Part shown: positions 14,735 through 22,894 of the stretch, one piece after another
Layout of the letters: every line of letters starts with the position of its first letter
Numbering within the stretch: the first letter of the stretch is position 1
IMG/VR virus record: IMGVR_UViG_3300010885_039673
Span: 1 to 22,894 of that record
Length of the DNA: 22,894 bases
DNA from: a virus
Direction: 5' to 3' (one strand)
The notes under the pieces: model-generated
Told to the model about the DNA's origin: nothing
Database searches by the model: none
Seen by the model: the letters and a program-made list of their open reading frames with translations, nothing else
Program-made: the position numbers and the translations under genes

Positions 14735-16042
14735 ATGGCACAAATCATTACAGAAAATTTTAGAGTATTCAACGCTACTCGTTTCATAGAGTATGTGGTT
14801 GATACCAATAACCTGTATCTTTTTATAGGTAGACCACAAAGTTGGGAGAATGAACCAGCCGCACCTACACCGGTAAATGTTCCATATCAAGATACAGTTT
14901 ATTGGACAGACACAGTTGCACTAAAAAGAATTGTTCCTAATGATTTTAAACAAGTTGTACAACGTAAGAATTGGTCTGCAGGTATAGTATATTCGCAGTA
15001 TGATAATGCAAGTTCAACCCTATATGGGTCTAATTTTTATGTACTAACACAAGATAATAATGTTTATAAATGTATATCAAATAATTTTGGTGCAACATCA
15101 TCTATTAAACCTACTGGAACATCAACAAATGTTATAACAACAGCGGACGGGTATCAATGGAAATATTTGTATTCATTATCTGATACAGATTTATTGAAAT
15201 TTTTAACAGGCGATTTTATGCCAGTTAATTTAAATTACGATATAACGTCAACCGCAATTAAAGGCACTATAGATAATGCAGTGGTAGTTAATTCTGGAAG
15301 TTCTTATAAAACGAATTCAAATATTATTGTTAGTATATTAGGAAATGGTAGCGGGGCTACCGTAGGAAGTATTTTAACTACCGGCGCAAATACGATTGAT
15401 CGTATTATATTAAGTGCTCCAGGATCTAATTATACTTATGCAAATTTAGTAATTCAAGGCGGTGGCGGAGGAAATGCAACTGCAAGAGCAATTGTTTCTC
15501 CTATAAATGGACATGGCTCAGATGTGTTAACTGAGTTGGGTGCTAGATATGTAATGATTAACACGCGACTTAATTATGCCGAAGGTGGCGGAGATTTTCC
15601 AGTAGTAAATGATTATAGAAGAATTGGTATAATAAAAAATCCAATTTCAACTGCAACATCTATAGTGGCAACAGAAACAACACTTGATGCAACGATTACT
15701 CTAAAGGTTTCAAATGTTACTGGTACCTTCTCATTAGATGAATATATTCGCGGAGATAACACAAATTCAAATGCATTTATAGTTAGCGCAAATGCAAATG
15801 TTACATCTGGAAATGTTACTATTAGATATATTACCCCTGTTGAATTATTTGCGGGCAATATTATATTTTCAGCAGGGGAAAAAATTCGCGGAGCAAATTC
15901 ATTAGCAGTGGGAACTATTAGTACAATAACACCTGCTGAGGTACAGAAAAATACTGGTCAAATTTTATATGTGGAAAACCGCGCTAAAATTACAAGAGCT
16001 TCAGACCAAGCAGAGAATATTCATATAGTTATAGAATTCTAA
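14735..16042 (+). CDS. 8: Baseplate wedge protein gp8
   Basis: A 435-residue homologue of T4 gp8 (334 residues), an outer wedge protein. The N-terminus has NATRFIEYVVDTNNLYLFIG, RPQSWENE, and later YGSNFYVLTQDNNVYKCISN and DGYQWKYLYSLSDTDLLKFL, all conserved in gp8. Residues about 186-262 hold a Gly-rich beta insertion (GSSYKTNSNIIVSILGNGSG, later GGGGGNATA and ING-HG) that is typical of marine relatives. Residues about 330-400 contain two GExIRGxxS-type segments (LDEYIRGDNTNS and AGEKIRGANS). The protein ends with LYVENRAKITRASDQAENI, a gp8 signature. The additional 100 residues relative to T4 reflect the inserted beta modules. Confidence 0.9.
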   Translation: MAQIITENFRVFNATRFIEYVVDTNNLYLFIGRPQSWENEPAAPTPVNVPYQDTVYWTDTVALKRIVPNDFKQVVQRKNWSAGIVYSQYDNASSTLYGSNFYVLTQDNNVYKCISNNFGATSSIKPTGTSTNVITTADGYQWKYLYSLSDTDLLKFLTGDFMPVNLNYDITSTAIKGTIDNAVVVNSGSSYKTNSNIIVSILGNGSGATVGSILTTGANTIDRIILSAPGSNYTYANLVIQGGGGGNATARAIVSPINGHGSDVLTELGARYVMINTRLNYAEGGGDFPVVNDYRRIGIIKNPISTATSIVATETTLDATITLKVSNVTGTFSLDEYIRGDNTNSNAFIVSANANVTSGNVTIRYITPVELFAGNIIFSAGEKIRGANSLAVGTISTITPAEVQKNTGQILYVENRAKITRASDQAENIHIVIEF

Positions 16043-16054
16043 GGTAAATCAAAA

Positions 16055-19000
16055 ATGGCCGTAAATTTAACAACAAATCCGTATTATGACGATTTTGACA
16101 ACACTAAGAATTTTTATAGAATTCTTTTTAAGCCGGGCACGCCTGTGCAGGCAAGAGAACTTACACAAATTCAAAGTATTTTACAGGATCAGATAAAGAA
16201 ATTTGCAAATCATATTTTTGTAGATGGAAGCAGAATATTAAGTGACGATCCCGTAGCAGTTACTATTAACGATGCCGGCAGAGCAGTTAAATTACAAGTA
16301 AACACAAATACTGCAAATTTACAGGTATATCTAAACAAATATGTTTCAGGTACTACTTCTAACATTATTGGCAGAGTAGATTTTGTGTTTGACGCAGATA
16401 ATCCTGATGTAGGAGATCCACCCACATTTGTGATGTCTTTAATTAAATCAGAAGGAACAAGTGAATTTAATTCAGGCGAAACTTTATATTTCTATGATAC
16501 AATTGCCGCCGCAAATTCTAAAACTGCCAGTGCTCTAACAGTATCCGCTGTTTCAGATTCCTACATTGTAGGTAATGCAAGTATAAACGAATACACTGAT
16601 ATAATTACTCTATCTGCATCTGCCGGAACGATTAAAGTCGGCGATCAAATTATTGCATCAAGTTTGCGATCTGATTTGTTTGTAGTTGAAGTTATTACAA
16701 GCACTAGTATAAGAGTTAATAGAAACTTAGGAATTACTGATAGTAACGTTAGTATGCAGTTTAAACGAAGAAATACTAGTCCAACATTGATATTTGGAAC
16801 TAGTGCCGGCACCTATTATAAAAATGGTTTCTTTATACAAACTGCGAAACAAAAAATTGTACCTCAGAAATATACAGCATATCCTACAAAATCTATTGTT
16901 TTAAGATATCGAGAATATATAGTTGATTACAATGATGATAGCAGCTTGCTTGATCCAGCATTTGGTAGCTCAAATTATTTAGCTCCCGGTGCTGATAGAC
17001 TAAAAATGGAATTAATTTTAGATAGCGTAGATTTAACATCTAATAATAAGCCAGATATAACTGGAACATTTTTAGAAATAGGTCGATACAAAAATGGTAA
17101 TTTGGATTTAGTTGAGTCTACCGGAGATTCTAAATACGCAGAGCTTGCAAAAACTCTGGCATCAAGAACATATGCAGAATCTGGAAATTACATAGTTTCT
17201 CCTTTTAAATTGCAGACTGCTGGACCATCGCCGGATGGAATAAATGAAAATTTTTATGTTACTCCGGGACGAGCATTTGTGGGTGGGTATGATATTGCAA
17301 CATCTGGCAAAACTGAAATTGCAATACCCAAAGCAACAACAACGGATACTATAGAAGCACTGAATATAGATACATTTTTTGGAACTTATGTTGTAATTGA
17401 AGCACCTACTTTTGGATTACCGCAATTAGCAGATTTAGATGGCAAAGATTTCTACGAGTGTCATTCTACAACTAATAGAACTGCAATGAATAATTCCACA
17501 CTTGTAGGATATGTGGTACCTAAACATCTGCAGTATGAAACTGGATATGGGGCAAATTCATCTTTTAGATTTTATTGGTATTATTATGAGCAAGCCTCCA
17601 CAACATTAACGCCTGATAGTATTAGATCTGTTATAGGGGTTCAAAATCCATTCTCAATAAATTATGGCAATAATGGTACTTATGCCAAACCTACATTCTT
17701 TGCGAATATACATCCAACGTATGGATTAGTTGATAATAGATTAAGATACTATGATGTTGGACAAAATAGAAATGTTTTTAGAATACCAAAAAATAATGTT
17801 AAGGAAGTATTAAATAATAAAGTTGTTTATTCTCAATTATATCCTAATACTTTAGGTTCTGGTGGAATTGTAACTTTAAGTACGGGATCTCCTAATAAAT
17901 TTGTTGGTCCATTGGGATCGTCTTTGCCCGACTCAATAAAAAGAGAATATTATACCATGGTAGTACGAGACTCATATTCCGTGGGATATCCTGGCAACAT
18001 ATTTGTTCCTATGGAAAATATTACAGCAACTTTGGATGGCACAGGCACACAATTAACTATAAATTTTAATAATGTAGTGTTATCCGGCACCGTTGATATT
18101 ATTGCAACTTTGGAAAATGATACCTTACAAAGAAGAACAAAAACGTTAGTTGAAAATCAAACATTCAATGCCAACATTCAAGTTTCTCAGGTAAATTATT
18201 CAGTACTAAAATCGGATGTGTATGCATATAAAGGAATTTATAAAATAGGAAGCAATTCCTACGTAGGAAATTATAATTCAGCTACCACTTATGCTACAAA
18301 CAATTTAGTTCAGTCTAATGGATTAATTTTTAGAGCGAACACTGCAAGTACCGGCGCATCATTAACGAATATTTCATATTGGGAAAAGGTCAAGAAAGAA
18401 TCGCTATTGTCGTATAGTTTAGATACCGGGCAAAGTGATAATTGGTACGACCACGGATCTGTTAGATTCTTGGGGGCACAAAATGATGTGCCAGGTAATG
18501 TATTAATTACTTTTGATTATTTCACTCATTCTGGCACCGGTGCATTAGATGCCGGATCATATCCTGCAAATCTATACACCAGAATCCCTACTTATAGATC
18601 TGTAATAGATGCCGCAGAATTTAATTTAAGAGATTGTTTAGATTATAGACCACGCAGACAAGATGATACTGCGTTAAGCGTTCAGCCGGGATACGATGGC
18701 AGAACGTCAAATATATTTTATTTTGATTCTCATATTAAACCAAATCCATCCGAAGTACCAGGTACAGAAGCAGATGTGGAATTTTATTTAGGTAGAATTG
18801 ATAGACTCTATTTAAATAATAGAGATGCTAGTGTAAACAAAACTCAAAATAAATTTAGTATTGATTCAGGTATACCTGATTTAAATCCAAAAGCACCAAA
18901 AGATTTTACGGATAGTACTAGACAATTGATTGCTACACTGTATGTGGATCCATATACTGCAAGTTATCAAGATATATTGATAGAATATAATGATGCGCCT

Positions 19001-19678
19001 CGTTATACTATGAAAGATATTTCTATAATTGATCAAAAATTAACCTCATTAGAAAAACGTGTTAAGAAACAAGGATTAGATATTATTGCTTTAAACAATG
19101 TGGTGTTTGATAGAAATGGATCTCAGGGAAATATATTATACAAAACAGGAATGCTTGTAGATAATTTTTCAGGATACGGTCCAGGGTATGTAAGGAGCAC
19201 GGACTTTACCGCAGCTATAGACACTGCCAGACAAGAATGTAGACCCGCATTTTCTGCAATAGAACATAATTTATTTTATGTGACAGATCCAGATGTTTCA
19301 ATCTTAAATGATTTAATCTATATGAATTATACTGAAGAAGAATTTATTAGTCAAACTATTGCAAGTAGTAGAAATGTTAATCCTAATCCAGACGGAATAA
19401 TTGGAGATAATGGAAGAGCAGTTATTTATCCTCCGGTAATTACAGGTGGCGGAGATCTTGCATCGTTGGTTTATGACAATATTGTGCAAGAAAATCAATT
19501 AACAGTTCAGCAACAAAATGTTACAACAGATCAAACATCAGGAGTAACAGGTGCAACATCCACAATTGCTGGCGAAACAAACACAGTTACAACTATTGTT
19601 AAATCGTCATCTACCGATTCTACTGTATCAGCTTCAAGTTCTGCCGGCGATTACATGGGCGGCGATGGCGGAGAATAG
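16055..19678 (+). CDS. Large DUF4815-type tail structural protein with carbohydrate-binding-like module
   Basis: A 1207-residue protein, the largest in the window. The N-terminus (1-60) has NPYYDDFDNTKNFYRILFKP, GTPVQARELTQIQSILQDQI and FVDGSRI, the signature of DUF4815 proteins of marine T4-like phages. Beta-rich segments follow. Residues 738-777 (GNYNSATTYATNNLVQSNGL, then IFRANTASTG, ending YWEKV) match the pattern of carbohydrate-binding CBM5/12-like modules with Tyr/Trp positions. Residues about 850-1000 have DCLDYRPRRQDD, IKPNPSEVPGTE and YDPYTASYQD-like strands. The C-terminus (about 1130-1207) is Ser/Thr/Gln-rich and ends in SAGDYMGGDGGE. It lies just after gp8, where T4 has gp9 and gp10, so it probably forms the outer baseplate and the adhesin platform; this is inference. 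Confidence 0.78.
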   Translation: MAVNLTTNPYYDDFDNTKNFYRILFKPGTPVQARELTQIQSILQDQIKKFANHIFVDGSRILSDDPVAVTINDAGRAVKLQVNTNTANLQVYLNKYVSGTTSNIIGRVDFVFDADNPDVGDPPTFVMSLIKSEGTSEFNSGETLYFYDTIAAANSKTASALTVSAVSDSYIVGNASINEYTDIITLSASAGTIKVGDQIIASSLRSDLFVVEVITSTSIRVNRNLGITDSNVSMQFKRRNTSPTLIFGTSAGTYYKNGFFIQTAKQKIVPQKYTAYPTKSIVLRYREYIVDYNDDSSLLDPAFGSSNYLAPGADRLKMELILDSVDLTSNNKPDITGTFLEIGRYKNGNLDLVESTGDSKYAELAKTLASRTYAESGNYIVSPFKLQTAGPSPDGINENFYVTPGRAFVGGYDIATSGKTEIAIPKATTTDTIEALNIDTFFGTYVVIEAPTFGLPQLADLDGKDFYECHSTTNRTAMNNSTLVGYVVPKHLQYETGYGANSSFRFYWYYYEQASTTLTPDSIRSVIGVQNPFSINYGNNGTYAKPTFFANIHPTYGLVDNRLRYYDVGQNRNVFRIPKNNVKEVLNNKVVYSQLYPNTLGSGGIVTLSTGSPNKFVGPLGSSLPDSIKREYYTMVVRDSYSVGYPGNIFVPMENITATLDGTGTQLTINFNNVVLSGTVDIIATLENDTLQRRTKTLVENQTFNANIQVSQVNYSVLKSDVYAYKGIYKIGSNSYVGNYNSATTYATNNLVQSNGLIFRANTASTGASLTNISYWEKVKKESLLSYSLDTGQSDNWYDHGSVRFLGAQNDVPGNVLITFDYFTHSGTGALDAGSYPANLYTRIPTYRSVIDAAEFNLRDCLDYRPRRQDDTALSVQPGYDGRTSNIFYFDSHIKPNPSEVPGTEADVEFYLGRIDRLYLNNRDASVNKTQNKFSIDSGIPDLNPKAPKDFTDSTRQLIATLYVDPYTASYQDILIEYNDAPRYTMKDISIIDQKLTSLEKRVKKQGLDIIALNNVVFDRNGSQGNILYKTGMLVDNFSGYGPGYVRSTDFTAAIDTARQECRPAFSAIEHNLFYVTDPDVSILNDLIYMNYTEEEFISQTIASSRNVNPNPDGIIGDNGRAVIYPPVITGGGDLASLVYDNIVQENQLTVQQQNVTTDQTSGVTGATSTIAGETNTVTTIVKSSSTDSTVSASSSAGDYMGGDGGE

Positions 19679-19715
19679 ATACTAGTTATATGGTATTCTA
19701 ATTATATTTTAGCGT

Positions 19716-19723
19716 AATAAATT
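19716..19723 (+). promoter_or_regulatory. Weak late-promoter-like element in 59-base gap
   Basis: AATAAATT shares the ATAAAT core of the late consensus with two flanking mismatches. It lies only 14 bases before the start of the following gene, so the leader would be very short. No hairpin is visible in the gap (19679-19737). Confidence 0.2.
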
Positions 19724-19737
19724 ATTTAAGGTAAAAA

Positions 19738-20412
19738 ATGGCGAATTTTTTCAAAAAATTAGTTAAAGTACTTCTATTTCCAAGCGTTGCAGCCACTGCA
19801 ATTGCACTGGTAACCGGATTAGGAGGATCTAAAAAAGCTGCTATAGATTTAGCAAAACTTATTCTTAAAGATGAGAATAAAACCAACAGTTCAAATACAA
19901 ACGGATTATTATTAACTGTGCAAAATATAAATGTTATAGCTACTGCAGATGCTATAAGAGATTTAAAAATAAATGAAACTGCAACTGGCAGAGCAATTGC
20001 AGATACAATTACTAATAAAAGTTCGGGAAATGTTGTAAATCAAATTGCAATTGAAAATACTAGTAGAAGTATTCCTGCAAATTTTAATACCGCAAATGGA
20101 ATTGTTGTAAATAGTTTTCAAGTAATTATTCCTGAGAAAAAATTCTACAGTAATATTATTGGATTTTCTTCAAACATATCCGCTCTAGATTCTTTTGTTA
20201 ATACTACATTAAATACAAATAATGTTTATGTTACGTCTAATATAACAACATCTTCAGACTATACAATAAATAACGGATACCTAAATTCATACATTCAAGT
20301 ATCTTCTAGAGATTTAGATTTATCGCCGCATACAACGGGCGTGCAAGATTTAGCAGAAGAAAATTTAGCAAAATTGAAAACTGCATTTTTAACTAACAAC
20401 TTTTTAAACTAA
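19738..20412 (+). CDS. Unrecognised structural-region protein, 224 residues
   Basis: I do not recognise this protein. Residues 1-30 (MANFFKKLVKVLLFPSVAAT then AIALVTGLGG) are hydrophobic with three Lys near the start; this could be a membrane-interacting helix or a packing helix rather than a cleavable signal. Residues 30-50 form an amphipathic helix (KKAAIDLAKLILKDEN). The rest is rich in Asn, Thr, Ser and Ile with beta character (VVNQIAIENTSRSI, VVNSFQVIIPEKKF). Residues 190-224 form a charged helix (VQDLAEENLAKLKTAFLTNN). AAGG gives a ribosome-binding site. It is located between two large tail proteins and is followed 4 bases later by the next, so a virion or adhesin-assembly role is likely but unproven. 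Confidence 0.6.
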   Translation: MANFFKKLVKVLLFPSVAATAIALVTGLGGSKKAAIDLAKLILKDENKTNSSNTNGLLLTVQNINVIATADAIRDLKINETATGRAIADTITNKSSGNVVNQIAIENTSRSIPANFNTANGIVVNSFQVIIPEKKFYSNIIGFSSNISALDSFVNTTLNTNNVYVTSNITTSSDYTINNGYLNSYIQVSSRDLDLSPHTTGVQDLAEENLAKLKTAFLTNNFLN

Positions 20413-20416
20413 AAAA

Positions 20417-22132
20417 ATGAATAATGTAACACGTTTATCCTCTTCTGTTGTTAATTTTGATGTATTTAATTTGCCACCCTACACTAGAATTTTGATTCAA
20501 GTTGGCGGAGTAGATCATAGTTCTATGTGTGTAAACGACAACGGCACAGCAGGCGACCCACCAATATCAGATAGTACAGGTAGACTAAAAGGTAAACTTA
20601 TATTAAATAAGTGGTGGTCTTCTTATACGTCTGGCGATATACAAATTACGTTTGGTAGCTCAGAGGGAGGAACAGATGCATTTGATCCTCCGATTTACGC
20701 CATTGTTAATTTATCTAATAGATTAGATACCGTATTAACAAGCGGCGGCAAAGTTGTTGCTCCAACAAATGCCGCAGGCATACAAGAAGCAACTACCACA
20801 TTGAGCCCAGTAACACAAACATTTTTTGTGCCCGAAAGGTATAGCCAAGGAATTGTTATTACTTCGATTGAATTATTTTTTGCCACAAAGGATTCAGAGT
20901 TGCCCGTCTCTATAGAATTAAGACGTCTTATAAATGGCTTGCCATCTGCAGGAACCTTTATAACAGATACTACGGTGGTTAAGAATCCTTCAGAGGTAAA
21001 TGTTCCGGCTAATCCAAATTCGGGTATAGGGTCCTCCACAAAGTTTTCATTTCCGCCTGTATATTTAGCTCCGGGAGAATATTCTTTTTGTGTTTTATCA
21101 AATTCACCAAATTATACATTGTTTGCAGGAAAATTAGGAGAAACTATTTTAGGTAGTACTTCTATTGTAAGTAAAGAACCCTACACTGGAAGACTATTCA
21201 AAGCACAAAATACAAATCAATGGTTAGAAGAAACAAACACCGATTTGTGTTTTAAAATAAACAAAGCAAAATTTGTAACTGGCGTAAAGAGTTTTGAATT
21301 ACAAACTGCAGCAATTCCAAGAACAGAATTTGATAATATCTTTTTAGATACTGCACAATATAATTTTGGTGATTTAACAAAGATAGATTACGAAGTTAAA
21401 GGTACTCGTTGGTACGATAATGTACAACAATCATACGTATCCTTTAAAGAAAAAACTCCATTTAAACTTGTTGCTAGATGGGTAACTGAAAATGTAGGAG
21501 ATGCCAAAGTACAAGTTACATTTACCAACAATTCTACAGATGTCTCCCCTGCAATAGATAAAGCAAGAACTAAACTATACTCATTTAAAAATTTAATTGA
21601 TCCTTTTGAGGTAGATACACGGGCTTCAGAATTACAATATAATAATGGTGTTGCGCAATCTAAATATATTAGTAAGATTGTTACGTTGGAAGATGGATTT
21701 GATTCTACAGGATTAGAAGTTAAATTAGACGTTAATAGGAAAACAGGTACAGATATTGATGTGTTTTGTCGAGTAATTAGTTCAGCTGACAACGGAAGAG
21801 ACGCTTCAATAGAAAAGAAAAATTGGAGATTGTTGCCATTCTTTAATCAAACGGCAAATGCTATTAATCAAAGTAGTATTAGTGGAAATATTGGTAAAAA
21901 ATATGTTGCCGGATCTGAAACAGAATTTAATACTGAAACATATAAGATTTTAGAAGGCGACTCTTTGGTAACAACCGGTACTCCTAATTTATCATATACT
22001 TCAAATGTAGGTGAAGGGGCAGCTACAACATTTACATCCTTTAACAAGTTTCAAGTTAAGGTTGTATTTTATGCAGAAAATACCACAATTGTGCCAAAAA
22101 TTAAAAACTTAATAGCAACCGCGGTAATTTAA
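20417..22132 (+). CDS. Tail structural protein, 571 residues, with beta-sandwich repeats
   Basis: A beta-rich structural protein located after the DUF4815-type protein. Residues 1-100 have FNLPPYTRILIQVGGVDHSS and LKGKLILNKWWSSYTSGDIQ. Residues about 120-300 contain TQTFFVPERYSQGIVITSIE, FFATKDSELPVSIELR, KFSFPPVYLAPGEYSFCVLS and LFKAQNTNQWLEETNTDLCF. This block matches, from memory, C-terminal segments of large virion structural proteins in marine T4-like phages, where it is often fused to the DUF4815 region. The final 270 residues have VARWVTENVGDAKVQVTFTN and SKYISKIVTLEDGFDSTGLE, suggesting further beta-sandwich domains. No Shine-Dalgarno motif is present, but the previous stop is 4 bases away, so coupling is likely. 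Confidence 0.72.
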   Translation: MNNVTRLSSSVVNFDVFNLPPYTRILIQVGGVDHSSMCVNDNGTAGDPPISDSTGRLKGKLILNKWWSSYTSGDIQITFGSSEGGTDAFDPPIYAIVNLSNRLDTVLTSGGKVVAPTNAAGIQEATTTLSPVTQTFFVPERYSQGIVITSIELFFATKDSELPVSIELRRLINGLPSAGTFITDTTVVKNPSEVNVPANPNSGIGSSTKFSFPPVYLAPGEYSFCVLSNSPNYTLFAGKLGETILGSTSIVSKEPYTGRLFKAQNTNQWLEETNTDLCFKINKAKFVTGVKSFELQTAAIPRTEFDNIFLDTAQYNFGDLTKIDYEVKGTRWYDNVQQSYVSFKEKTPFKLVARWVTENVGDAKVQVTFTNNSTDVSPAIDKARTKLYSFKNLIDPFEVDTRASELQYNNGVAQSKYISKIVTLEDGFDSTGLEVKLDVNRKTGTDIDVFCRVISSADNGRDASIEKKNWRLLPFFNQTANAINQSSISGNIGKKYVAGSETEFNTETYKILEGDSLVTTGTPNLSYTSNVGEGAATTFTSFNKFQVKVVFYAENTTIVPKIKNLIATAVI

Positions 22133-22133
22133 A

Positions 22134-22355
22134 ATGCATGTAAAATTAGAAAATGAAAATAGTTTTGTAAAAAACATAGAAAATCTTGCATTAATTAATC
22201 GTGATATTGCAGGATTGAAAGAGTATAGAAATAAAAAAGAAACAAATACCAAAATGATGCACATCTCAGATGAAATAAATAATATGAAATCGGAAATTAA
22301 CGAGATAAAATCATTGATTCAACAATTGGTAAATAATTCTCAGTCGGGAAAATAA
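22134..22355 (+). CDS. Small coiled-coil phage protein
   Basis: A 73-residue protein beginning MHVKLENENSFVKNIENLAL, then INRD, and ending with a heptad-like charged helix (HISDEINNMKSEINEIKSLI, QQLV). The start FV+NxxNxALIN followed by a C-terminal coiled coil resembles a small conserved protein next to fibre genes in T4-like phages, from memory. It starts one base after the previous stop and its stop directly abuts the next start, so it is a coupled operon gene. A fibre chaperone or connector is a guess. Confidence 0.7.
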   Translation: MHVKLENENSFVKNIENLALINRDIAGLKEYRNKKETNTKMMHISDEINNMKSEINEIKSLIQQLVNNSQSGK

Positions 22356-22894
22356 ATGGCAAACACATATTCTGTAAGTAACATAAATGTAGGCGCAGTT
22401 GCAAATGACGGCCAGGGCGATCCTTTACGCACGGCGTTTTTAAAAATAAATCAAAATTTTGCAAACGTATATGCTTATGCAAATTTAGCTTATTATAGCG
22501 GGGTTGGTGGCAATGCAAATGCTGGAGGCGGAGGAACCAATGTAATTTATTATAATAATAATATCTCAAACATATTTACAAACGTAACGTATTATACAGG
22601 TAGCAATATAAATGTAATTGGACTTGTAAACTTAACATTACTTAACGCTGAGTTGGCAAATATACGAGCAATAGATTTATCAAATTTAAATAATAGATTG
22701 GCAAATCTTACAATTGACTTGGGTATATTAGACAACAGACTTGCAAATGTATCCGTTGTAAATTTGGGAGCTGTTACAAACGCATTGGCAAATATTAGCA
22801 ATATTACCTCATTGGGAAATTTGGGTAATATTATTGGGGCAATTGCAGCAAACGCAAATGCAGTGGCAAGAGTGTCATTGGTATCTAATTTATC
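22356..22894 (+). CDS. Tail fibre/adhesin protein, N-terminal part (continues past window)
   Basis: The frame is open to the window end, 179 codons seen. Residues 13-35 (GAVANDGQGDPLRTAFLKIN then QNF) match the DGxGDPLRTAFxKINxNF motif common at the N-terminus of tail fibre and structural proteins of marine phages. Residues 50-80 are Gly/Asn-rich (GNANAGGGGTNVIYYNNN). From about residue 100, LAN recurs with 14-15 residue spacing (ELAN, RLAN, RLAN, ALAN), suggesting a repeating helical or beta-helix shaft. GGGAAAAT before the start supplies a ribosome-binding site. It is the likely receptor-binding fibre, with the receptor domain outside the window. Confidence 0.8.
   Translation, partial: MANTYSVSNINVGAVANDGQGDPLRTAFLKINQNFANVYAYANLAYYSGVGGNANAGGGGTNVIYYNNNISNIFTNVTYYTGSNINVIGLVNLTLLNAELANIRAIDLSNLNNRLANLTIDLGILDNRLANVSVVNLGAVTNALANISNITSLGNLGNIIGAIAANANAVARVSLVSNL
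22653..22812 (+). repeat. LAN repeat within fibre gene
   Basis: Four copies of a Leu-Ala-Asn unit are spaced 14-15 codons apart (ELAN, RLAN, RLAN, ALAN). The repeats diverge between the units, and the nucleotide copies share TTGGCAAAT-like sequence with variations. The array may continue past the window end. Confidence 0.55.

Overview
The window is part of the tail and baseplate region of a T4-like contractile-tailed phage (myovirus). Nearly every recognisable product is a homologue of a T4 late virion protein: gp4, gp26, gp48, gp53, gp27-like, gp5, gp25, gp6, gp7-like and gp8. These are followed by adhesin-type proteins of the kind seen in marine T4-like phages rather than T4's own gp9-gp12. 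The DNA is strongly AT-rich, genes are packed with overlaps of 1-4 bases, and no tRNA, CRISPR or insertion sequence is visible. Low GC plus cyanophage/pelagiphage-type baseplate proteins suggest a marine host, possibly a low-GC alphaproteobacterium; the host cannot be read from the sequence.

Layout. (1) Bases 2-716, plus strand: the C-terminal part of the single-stranded DNA-binding protein gp32, then a small secreted Ala/Lys/Pro-rich protein, ending in a strong hairpin terminator (721-748). (2) Bases 753-5411, minus strand, read right to left: gp4 head-completion nuclease, a conserved phage protein with an LPYYD motif, a gp19/gp54-type tube protein, gp26, a small overlapping -1 frame that looks like a frameshift extension of gp26, a holin-like membrane protein, and a 543-residue candidate tape-measure protein. 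(3) Bases 5412-5455: a divergent intergenic region with two exact TATAAATA late-promoter elements, one per strand, interlocked. (4) Bases 5456-22894, plus strand: gp48, gp53, gp27-like hub, gp5 with a C-terminal M15 peptidase domain, gp25, gp6, gp7-like, gp8, a 1207-residue DUF4815-type protein with a carbohydrate-binding-like module, an unrecognised 224-residue protein, a 571-residue structural protein, a 73-residue coiled-coil protein, and the start of a tail-fibre protein that runs off the window.

How they work together. The minus-strand genes supply head completion, tube initiation, tail-assembly chaperone and probable tape-measure functions, and lysis. The plus-strand genes supply the baseplate hub (gp48, gp27-like, gp5), the wedges (gp53, gp25, gp6, gp7-like, gp8) and the peripheral receptor-binding parts. 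Both sets appear to be driven by T4-type late promoters from one shared intergenic region.

The most interesting observation is at the end of gp26. A canonical slippery heptamer A AAT TTT (3087-3081) lies inside an overlap with a 63-codon -1 frame that has no usable start codon of its own but encodes a well-formed domain. This resembles the G/G-T tail-assembly chaperone arrangement of other tailed phages, transplanted onto a T4-type gp26, with a candidate tape-measure gene downstream.
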